Source of the DNA: Coriobacteriaceae bacterium
GTDB lineage: Bacteria > Actinomycetota > Coriobacteriia > Coriobacteriales > Coriobacteriaceae
Length of the DNA: 15,818 bases
Direction: 5' to 3'
Assembly: GCA_902363125.1 (NCBI GenBank)
Contig: CABIZD010000023.1
Location: 1-15,818 of the forward strand
The notes below the pieces were generated by a model. The model searched no databases. It had not been told where the DNA came from and worked only from the letters and a program-made list of their open reading frames with translations. The position numbers and the translations under genes were made by a program. Positions 6,554-12,223 of this stretch are shown here, in pieces (position 1 is the stretch's first letter; each line of letters starts with the position of its first letter).

Positions 6554-7399
6554 CTACTCCTGGGGCATAGCCGGCATGGCCGCCGTGGCACCCGGGTCCT
6601 CGCCGGCGCCGTCCACGAGCGGCAGGCTGCCCTCATGCGCAGGTCCTGCCGGAACCGTCGCCGCACCGCCAAAGACGGCAGCGGAAGCCTCGTGGTTCTC
6701 GGCAACCGCGCCCTCGGTATCAATCGCCACCTGGGGCTCGTCGTCAAAGTTGGGGACACCCTGGGGCTCGGTGGGAACGGGCTCGGCGGTCGCATCGGAA
6801 ACGGGCCCGGCGTCGACCGGCGCATCGCCCTCGTCAGCGCCCTCGTCAGCGCCCTCGTCCTCGGCAGCATCTTCGCCGTTCGCAGCGGCGACGGCCTCGT
6901 GAGGATCCTTGCCCTCGGCCTCGGCGCGCATGCCCAATACCAGGTTGCGCAGGCCCGCGACCGTGCCTTCCACGTCAGGGGCAGGCTGGTCGGCGTGCAG
7001 ATAGGCCCAGTCCATCATAAAGGTGGCCGAAGACAGCGCGCCGATGGCCAGCGCGTCGTCGGGGCACGAAAGCTCAACCTCAAAGACGCGCTCATCGTGC
7101 TCGCTTACGCGCGTGCGGCCGCACGAGATGCTACCGGCAAGACCGGTCTCGTTCATGAGCTCGACCGTCACGTGCTCCAGCAGGTGGCAAAGCTCGGTCT
7201 GGCCCATGCAGTCCTGGAACTCGCGACCGGAATCACCCAGGCACAGGTGCTTGGCAATCGCCGGCACCAGGTAGTACACGCGCGCCGTGGCCTCGATATC
7301 CTCCGAGGTCATGAGCGGCATGCCGGGGTTCACCAGCACGTGCGCGCAGATCTTGTCCTCGCTGACGGTGACCTTAAGGATGTTGAACAGGCCTGCCAT
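6554..7399 (-). CDS. Protein with cyanophycin-synthetase-like N-terminal domain and acidic tail
   Basis: 281 aa, soluble. Residues about 60-132 contain LCHLLEHVTVEL (70-81), GLAGSISCGRTR (86-97) and then VFEVEL plus a helix. This resembles the N-terminal domain of cyanophycin synthetase (LGHxxEHVxLELQxLAG...GRTR...VYxVxxEY). The ATP-grasp and Mur-ligase-like domains that make the polymer are absent, so it is a stand-alone domain and not a synthetase. From about 165 on the chain is Ala/Glu/Asp/Pro-rich and probably disordered, with an EGAD-type short repeat (182-191). It follows the CNNM-type gene by 24 nt with GGGGAG before ATG 7399, so the two form an operon. Family similarity was seen by eye; function unknown. 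Confidence 0.7.
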   Translation of the reverse strand: MAGLFNILKVTVSEDKICAHVLVNPGMPLMTSEDIEATARVYYLVPAIAKHLCLGDSGREFQDCMGQTELCHLLEHVTVELMNETGLAGSISCGRTRVSEHDERVFEVELSCPDDALAIGALSSATFMMDWAYLHADQPAPDVEGTVAGLRNLVLGMRAEAEGKDPHEAVAAANGEDAAEDEGADEGADEGDAPVDAGPVSDATAEPVPTEPQGVPNFDDEPQVAIDTEGAVAENHEASAAVFGGAATVPAGPAHEGSLPLVDGAGEDPGATAAMPAMPQE

Positions 7400-7423
7400 A
7401 ACTCTCCCCTACTCTTCCTTGTC

Positions 7424-8797
7424 CTACTCGTCGCCGTCGTGCGGATTCGCAGAACCCGCACCCGACGTCGTCGGCTCGTCTACCGAAGACTCGGAATCCT
7501 TCTTATCGGTTTCGGCCGGAGCAATCACGCGAATGAGCGAGATGCGCTGGCCACGCATCGACTGCACCTTGAACTTGTACCCCGCGACCTCAAACACCTC
7601 TCCGATGTCGGGCACCGAGTCACAAAGCTCCAAAATCCAGCCGGCGATGGTCTCATAATCATCGCTTTCCTCAAGCGGCCAACCAAGCTCAATCGCGTCA
7701 TCGCACGAAAAACGCCCATCGACAAGCCACTCGCGGCGCGAAAGGCGCGTGAGATACTTGTTGTCGGGGTCGAACTCGTCCTCGATCTCGCCGACGATCT
7801 CCTCGACGATGTCCTCGATGGTGATGATGCCGGCCGTGCCGCCGTACTCGTCCACGACCACCACGATCTGGTCGTGCGAGGTCTGCATCTCGGACAGCAG
7901 CGGCAGGATGTCCTTGGTGTCGGGCACAAAGGTGGCGTCGCGCAAAAAGCCGGCGATGGGCTGGTCGCCCTTGCCGTCGAGCGCGGGCTGAATCAGGTCC
8001 TTGATGTGCGCGATGCCGGCGACGTTGTCGGGATCCTCGTGATAGACGGGGATGCGGCTAAAGCCGGTCTGGCGCATGGTGGACAGCACGTCGGCGACCG
8101 TCTCGTCGTCCTCGCACATGGTGGTGTCCACGCGCGGCACCATGACCTCGCGGGCAACGGTGTCGCCCAGGTCGAAGATCTCGTGGATCATGCGCTTTTC
8201 CTCGTCGAGCAGGTCGTCCTGCTCCGAGACCATGTACTTGATCTCTTCTTCCGAGACGTTCTGGCGGTCGTCGGCACTCTTGATGCGCAGGATACGAGCC
8301 AGGCCATCGGAGCAAGCACCAGTTAGCCACACGAGCGGACGGGCGATCTTTTGGAAAAACGACAACGGCCCCACAACCTGCTTGGACACGCCTTCGGCGT
8401 TGGCCAGGCCGATGCGCTTGGGCACAAGCTCGCCGATCACAATGGACACGAAGGCGACCGCGACGGTGATGATGACCGGCGCCAGGCCGCGCGCGATGGC
8501 GGAGAGCGGCGCGATGCCAAAGCTCATGAGCCACGTGGCGAGCGGGTCGGACAGACTCGTCGAGGCGACGGCGGACGAGGCGAAGCCCACGAGCGTGATG
8601 GCGACCTGGATGGTGGCGAGCAGCTGGTCGGAGTCGGCAGCCAGCTTAATGGCACGCTCGGCGCGCTTGTCGCCTTCCTCGGCCTCGTGCTCCAGCACGG
8701 CGCGCTTGGCCGTGGTGAGCGCCATCTCGGACATAGAGAAGTAGCCGTTGATGAGGGTCAAAACGAGGGTGGTGATAAGGGAGATGGTTATGTCCAT
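7424..8797 (-). CDS. CNNM/CorC-type DUF21-CBS membrane protein (hemolysin C family)
   Basis: 457 aa. A DUF21/CNNM transmembrane domain (about 1-160) carries SMSEMAL (21-27) and GELVPKRIG (122-130). Two CBS domains follow (about 210-335, with DEYGGTAGIITIEDIVEEI at 316-334), then a CorC/HlyC C-terminal domain (about 345-425) and a disordered acidic tail. Bacterial members of this family (CorC, MpfA, CNNM orthologues) mainly affect Mg2+ export, with the CBS pair binding ATP-Mg; the older 'hemolysin' name is misleading. Mg2+ efflux is thus the likely role, complementing the uptake operon at the left of the window. GGAGG is 15 nt before ATG 8797, unusually far, and lies in a GGAG...CTCC inverted repeat that may shorten the distance. 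It leads an operon with the following gene. Confidence 0.88.
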   Translation of the reverse strand: MDITISLITTLVLTLINGYFSMSEMALTTAKRAVLEHEAEEGDKRAERAIKLAADSDQLLATIQVAITLVGFASSAVASTSLSDPLATWLMSFGIAPLSAIARGLAPVIITVAVAFVSIVIGELVPKRIGLANAEGVSKQVVGPLSFFQKIARPLVWLTGACSDGLARILRIKSADDRQNVSEEEIKYMVSEQDDLLDEEKRMIHEIFDLGDTVAREVMVPRVDTTMCEDDETVADVLSTMRQTGFSRIPVYHEDPDNVAGIAHIKDLIQPALDGKGDQPIAGFLRDATFVPDTKDILPLLSEMQTSHDQIVVVVDEYGGTAGIITIEDIVEEIVGEIEDEFDPDNKYLTRLSRREWLVDGRFSCDDAIELGWPLEESDDYETIAGWILELCDSVPDIGEVFEVAGYKFKVQSMRGQRISLIRVIAPAETDKKDSESSVDEPTTSGAGSANPHDGDE

Positions 8798-8834
8798 CGG
8801 GAGTTTCTCGAACCTCCAAGATTCGGGACGTCGG

Positions 8835-8862
8835 ATTAAAACGTTGGTGGCGGATACGGCAA
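8835..8862 (-). promoter_or_regulatory. Possible promoter of the CNNM-type gene
   Basis: On the minus strand TTGCCG (8862-8857), a 16-nt spacer and TTTAAT (8840-8835) form a plausible sigma-70 type promoter about 38 nt before ATG 8797. A 6-bp inverted repeat (GCGACC/GGTCGC) lies just behind the HlyIII stop codon but has no T-run, so separation of the two transcripts is uncertain. Confidence 0.35.
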
Positions 8863-8905
8863 TTGCACTGGCGACCGAGCGGGGGCACGGGCGCTGGCGT
8901 GGTCG

Positions 8906-9589
8906 CTAGATTACGAAGAGGATCACCGCCATGAACTGGAAGATGCTGCCGGCGAGCACCCACAGGTGAAACACGCTGTGCAGATAGCGCACGTTTTTGG
9001 CGATATAGAACGGCACGCCCGCGGTGTAGCACACGCCGCCGACGGCGAGCAGGGCAAGTGCCACGGGGTTGAGCAGCGCCACGAGCTCGGGCAGCTTAAA
9101 GACAACGAGCCAGCCCATCAGCAGATAGACCAGGCCGCTTACCCAATGCGGCTGGCGCTCGCGTAGGAAGCACTCGAGGGCGATGCCGATGATGGCGATG
9201 GCCCATACGGCAAAGAACAGCACAGCGCCGCCGTCGTTTGCGAGCGTGATGAGGCAAAACGGCGTATAGCTGCCGGCTATGAGCAGGTAGATGCAGCTGT
9301 GGTCGATGATGCGAAACACGCGCTTGGCGCGCGCGGGCTGAATCGCGTGGTAGAGCGTGGAGGCTAGGTATTCGAGGATAATGCTGACGCCATAGACAAT
9401 CGCCGCGGCCATATGGGCCGGGCCTCCGCCGCGCAGGGCGGCGAATACGATCAGGAGCACCAGGCCCGCGATACCCAGCAGGCAGCCGACACCATGGGTG
9501 ACGGAGTTCATGATCTCCTCGCCCACTGTGTAGTGTGGAACGGCCGCGGTCTTGGGTCGCGGCTTAGAACTGTCGCTCGAATCGGACAT
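8906..9589 (-). CDS. HlyIII / PAQR-family seven-helix membrane protein
   Basis: 227 aa from ATG 9589 (MSDSSDSSKPRPK), which has GGAGG 11 nt upstream; the ATG six codons earlier directly abuts that GGAGG, so I do not use it. Seven membrane helices fill residues about 30-227. Family motifs: NSVTHGVG (28-35), LASTLYHA (75-82), IIDHSCIYLLIAGSYTP (94-110) and YLHSVFHLWVLAGS (202-215). His81, His204 and His208 are the likely metal ligands of this progestin/adiponectin-receptor-like fold. Bacterial members were named hemolysin III; a ceramidase-like hydrolase activity is proposed for the superfamily, but the bacterial substrate is unknown. Divergent from the hydrolase gene on the other side. Confidence 0.88.
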   Translation of the reverse strand: MSDSSDSSKPRPKTAAVPHYTVGEEIMNSVTHGVGCLLGIAGLVLLIVFAALRGGGPAHMAAAIVYGVSIILEYLASTLYHAIQPARAKRVFRIIDHSCIYLLIAGSYTPFCLITLANDGGAVLFFAVWAIAIIGIALECFLRERQPHWVSGLVYLLMGWLVVFKLPELVALLNPVALALLAVGGVCYTAGVPFYIAKNVRYLHSVFHLWVLAGSIFQFMAVILFVI

Positions 9590-9624
9590 GCCGGTTACAT
9601 CCTCCAACGTAAAGAGTTCTCAAC

Positions 9625-9633
9625 ACTATATCA
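9625..9633 (-). promoter_or_regulatory. Extended -10 promoter of the HlyIII gene
   Basis: The minus strand reads TGATATAGT: TATAGT at 9630-9625 with TGn at 9633-9631, about 36 nt before the chosen start. There is no good -35 box. The same TGnTATAGT type is seen before the MgtE-like gene. Confidence 0.45.
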
Positions 9634-9696
9634 AAGCGTCTAGGTACGTGCGAAATTTGCACCATACGTGACCCTTTGTTTACCCATTCTTTGCCT

Positions 9697-9755
9697 GTTG
9701 ACGCATCAACGGCGAACGTCCATAATGCGCTTGCATTAAATGTTGATGTATTAAC
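9697..9755 (+). promoter_or_regulatory. Pair of operator-like inverted repeats
   Basis: GTTGACGCATCAAC (9697-9710, perfect 5-bp arms) and GTTGATGTATTAAC (9742-9755) agree at 11 of 14 positions, all differences being C/T changes. The first overlaps the -35 box; the second lies downstream of the transcription start. This is the layout expected of a repressor binding two sites. No regulator gene is next to it in the window. Confidence 0.45.
9698..9726 (+). promoter_or_regulatory. Promoter of the alpha/beta hydrolase gene
   Basis: TTGACG (9698-9703), a 17-nt spacer and CATAAT (9721-9726) make a good sigma-70 type promoter. Transcription would begin near 9733, giving a leader of about 43 nt. AGGAAAG about 6 nt before ATG 9776 is the ribosome-binding site. 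Confidence 0.6.
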
Positions 9756-9775
9756 ATCTTATAGGAAAGCTTCTT

Positions 9776-10741
9776 ATGTCTCAAAACGCACGTTCCCATC
9801 GAAAGCTCAAGATAGCCGGCGTCGTTGCACTGGTGGTTGTCGTTGCGCTGCTCGGATTTGCCGGCAACTTCCTGTTTGACTTCGCGCTGAATCCCCGCGC
9901 GCCATACACCATGAAGATGATGCAGGATAGCAAGAACGACAAAGAAGGTGAGCAGCCGGATGCCGAGGATACCGAGGCGCGGGCATGGTTTAAAGAGAAC
10001 CGCGAGAGCAGGAGCCTCACCGCGGACGACGGGACCGAGCTTGCCGCCTGGTATTTTGCTGCGTCGGAGAGCACGCACGACTACGCCGTCTGCCTGCATG
10101 GATATACCAACGAGCCCATCGGTATGGCCCGATACGTCAAGCGATTCCACGACCGCGGCATGAACGTACTCGCGCCCGCCGCGCGCGCCCACGAGCGCTC
10201 CGGCGGCGACTATATCGGCATGGGCTGGCCCGAGCGGCTCGATGTCGTCGCATGGATCGAGCAAATCGTTCAGGCTGACCCCGAGGCACGCATCCTGGTC
10301 TTTGGCGAGTCGATGGGTGCGGCAACCGCCATGAACGTCGCGGGGGAACCTCTGCCCGCAAACGTGAAATGCATTATCGAGGACTGCGGTTATACGAGTG
10401 TTTGGGACGAGTTTTCTCTGCAGCTCAAGAACGTGTTCGGCTTGCCCAGCTTTCCCTTGCTCGATGTAGCAAACTTGGTATGCAACGTGCGCGCGGGCTA
10501 CGACTTTCATAAGGCGAGCAGCGTGGAGCAACTCAAACACGCGACGGTTCCCATGCTGTTTATCCACGGCGACCAGGACACTTTTGTGCCGTACAGCATG
10601 CTCGACCAAAACTACGACGCGTGCGCCAGCAAGGTCAAGCAAAAGCTCACTATCCATGGCGCCACCCACGCCAAGAGCGCGCAGGTCGACCCCGAACTCT
10701 ACTGGAACACGGTCGACAACTTCCTCGACGAGTATTTTTAG
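9776..10741 (+). CDS. Membrane-anchored alpha/beta hydrolase
   Basis: 321 aa. A basic N-terminus and one hydrophobic helix (about 12-31), with no lipobox or clear cleavage site, suggest an anchored enzyme facing outward. The hydrolase domain starts near 80: CLHGYTNEP (106-114) is the oxyanion HG turn, FGESMGAAT (176-184) the nucleophile elbow with Ser179, GDQDTFVP (265-272) supplies Asp268 and GATHAKS (295-301) His298. This is a complete triad, so it should be active. It resembles YqkD-type and other S9-like esterases/peptidases with small substrates; the actual substrate cannot be told. It is the only plus-strand gene in the window, is transcribed alone from its own promoter with paired operator-like repeats, and is followed by a strong terminator. 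Confidence 0.87.
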   Translation: MSQNARSHRKLKIAGVVALVVVVALLGFAGNFLFDFALNPRAPYTMKMMQDSKNDKEGEQPDAEDTEARAWFKENRESRSLTADDGTELAAWYFAASESTHDYAVCLHGYTNEPIGMARYVKRFHDRGMNVLAPAARAHERSGGDYIGMGWPERLDVVAWIEQIVQADPEARILVFGESMGAATAMNVAGEPLPANVKCIIEDCGYTSVWDEFSLQLKNVFGLPSFPLLDVANLVCNVRAGYDFHKASSVEQLKHATVPMLFIHGDQDTFVPYSMLDQNYDACASKVKQKLTIHGATHAKSAQVDPELYWNTVDNFLDEYF

Positions 10742-10818
10742 GCAAAAAGCAACGTCTGGGGTTTTGTTGCCAAAAAACGGTTTGTGGTCGGCGGGATTCG
10801 ATTTTTCGCCGCACTTCC

Positions 10819-10858
10819 AAAAAGCCGCCCGTGAGCGCTGTGCTCACGGGCGGCTTTT
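10819..10858. terminator. Strong bidirectional terminator
   Basis: GCCGCCCGTGAGC (10824-10836) and GCTCACGGGCGGC (10842-10854) form a perfect 13-bp stem with a 5-nt loop, flanked by AAAAA on the left and TTTT on the right. It serves the hydrolase gene on the plus strand and the convergent DUF362 gene (ending at 10906) on the minus strand. The rest of the 164-nt gap shows no gene. Confidence 0.92.
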
Positions 10859-10905
10859 GCTCAACTAACGCTACAAAGGCGCTTATTTTGTCCAATAGCT
10901 AGGCG

Positions 10906-12111
10906 CTACTTGACCTCGATGAGCTCATACTCGCTCGTGCCCAGGCCAATCTTCTCGGCGTGCGCGATGCACACGCGCCAGTCGGTGTCGGGATGCGTGA
11001 TGCAGAAGGGATCCTTGGCCTGCTCGCCCTCCAGATACTCGTGGTTGTGCTCCATCTTGGCCGCGCTATCGGTGAGCTCGGTGTTGGGCAACGGCTCGGA
11101 TGCCATGACGGCATCGGCGCAGGCCTGGTCAATGGCGACCGGGTCGAAGCTCGCGAACATGCCGATATCGTTGACGATAGGCGTGTCGTTTTCGGGATGG
11201 CAATCGCAGTTGGGGCTGATGTCCATGGCAAGCGAGATGTGGAAGCTCGGGCGGCCGTCGACGACGGCCTTCGTATACTCGGCGATCTTGCAGTTGAGCA
11301 CGTCGGCCGCGGCCTCATAGCCGGGCTTGATGCAGTCCTGGTTGCATGCCGCAATGCAGCGTCCGCAGCCCACGCAGCGATCGTGGTCGATGGCAGCCAC
11401 GTGCACCGTGCGAGTGTTGCCGTTGGCAAGCTCGCGCTCGCGGGTATCGTCAAACGAGATGGCGTTGTGCGCACAGATCTTTTCGCAGGCATGGCAGCCA
11501 ACGCAGTGCTCGGTCGCGACGTTCGGCTTGCCGGCGGCATGCTGCTCCATCTTGCCGGCACGGCTACCGCCTCCCATGCCCAGGTTCTTCATGGCACCGC
11601 CAAAGCCGGCCTGCTCATGGCCCTTAAAGTGGGTGAGGCTGATCACGATATCGGCGTCCATGAGCGCCTGACCGATCTTGGCCTCGTGCACGTACTCGCC
11701 GCCCTCGACCGGGACGAGCGCCTCGTCGGTGCCCTTGAGGCCGTCGGCGATGATGATCTGGCAACCCGTGGCATACGGGGTAAAGCCGTTCTGGTAGGCG
11801 GTGTCGATGTGCTCGAGCGCGTTTTTGCGGCTACCGACATAGAGCGTGTTGCAGTCGGTGAGGAAGGGCTTGCCGCCCAGCTCCTTCACCACGTCGGCGA
11901 CGGCGCGAGCGTAGTTGGGGCGCAAAAAGCTCAGGTTGCCCAGCTCGCCAAAGTGAATCTTAATGGCGACGAACTTGTTCTCAAAGTCGATCTGCTCAAT
12001 ACCGGCGTGACGGATGAGGCGCTTGAGCTTGTCGAGCTGGCTCTCGCGAGCATGCGTGCGCAGGTTGGTGAAGTACACCTTAGCGGGTGCTGCGGGTGCA
12101 GTTGCGGTCAT
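10906..12111 (-). CDS. DUF362 domain protein with two 4Fe-4S clusters
   Basis: 401 aa, soluble, no signal peptide. The N-terminal part (about 8-190) is DUF362: KVYFTNLRTH, IKIHFGELGN (50-59), LTDCNTLYVGSRKNA, ISLTHFKGHEQAGFGGAMKNLGMG (157-180). A bacterial ferredoxin module is inserted with CVGCHACEKIC (203-213) and CVGCGRCIAAC (246-256), each with the CxxCxxC of a 4Fe-4S site and a distant fourth Cys. DUF362 resumes after it (to about 390). More cysteines at 260, 302 and 304 could bind another metal. Such proteins are common in anaerobes and are presumed redox carriers or oxidoreductase subunits; the reaction is unknown. GAGGGG lies 8 nt before ATG 12111. It is a single-gene unit ending at the shared terminator. 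Confidence 0.88.
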   Translation of the reverse strand: MTATAPAAPAKVYFTNLRTHARESQLDKLKRLIRHAGIEQIDFENKFVAIKIHFGELGNLSFLRPNYARAVADVVKELGGKPFLTDCNTLYVGSRKNALEHIDTAYQNGFTPYATGCQIIIADGLKGTDEALVPVEGGEYVHEAKIGQALMDADIVISLTHFKGHEQAGFGGAMKNLGMGGGSRAGKMEQHAAGKPNVATEHCVGCHACEKICAHNAISFDDTRERELANGNTRTVHVAAIDHDRCVGCGRCIAACNQDCIKPGYEAAADVLNCKIAEYTKAVVDGRPSFHISLAMDISPNCDCHPENDTPIVNDIGMFASFDPVAIDQACADAVMASEPLPNTELTDSAAKMEHNHEYLEGEQAKDPFCITHPDTDWRVCIAHAEKIGLGTSEYELIEVK

Positions 12112-12153
12112 AGATATATCCCCTCGGTCTATATGGCGTTACAGACATAGAGG

Positions 12154-12184
12154 ATGGTACCAGTTAAAGCAGAGTTAAAGTCAA
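12154..12184 (-). promoter_or_regulatory. Possible promoter of the DUF362 gene with 19-nt spacer
   Basis: The minus strand shows TTGACT (12184-12179), a 19-nt spacer and TACCAT (12159-12154). The spacer region holds two direct copies of CTTTAACT 11 nt apart. A 19-nt spacer is typical of MerR-type activated promoters, although those carry an inverted repeat and not a direct one. Confidence 0.35.
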
Positions 12185-12194
12185 GTACGACACC

Positions 12195-12223
12195 TAGTCG
12201 TTGGGAACGTTCTTAAATGACTA
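12195..12223. repeat. 29-bp palindromic repeat, copy B
   Basis: Begins TAGTCGTT and ends AATGACTA on the plus strand, 27 of 29 identical to copy A at 3757-3785. The stop codon of the FtsX-like permease gene (12223-12221) is the edge of the repeat itself. No other terminator is visible behind that gene. Confidence 0.85.

Noticed and set aside
6811..6860. Short in-gene repeat encoding EGADEGADEG
   Set aside because: It is ordinary slippage-type low complexity in a disordered acidic tail, not a mobile or regulatory repeat.
6266..8326. A 686-codon plus-strand open frame opposite the CNNM, CphA-N-like and YtxH genes
   Set aside because: It is antisense to three genes with clear family motifs and good ribosome-binding sites, and its translation is Arg/His/Val-rich without domains. 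It is an artefact of high-GC coding DNA.
10741..10780. GGCAA...TTGCC hairpin with A-run directly behind the hydrolase gene
   Set aside because: It has a short stem and an A-run rather than a T-run on the coding strand. The perfect 13-bp terminator at 10819-10858 explains termination better.
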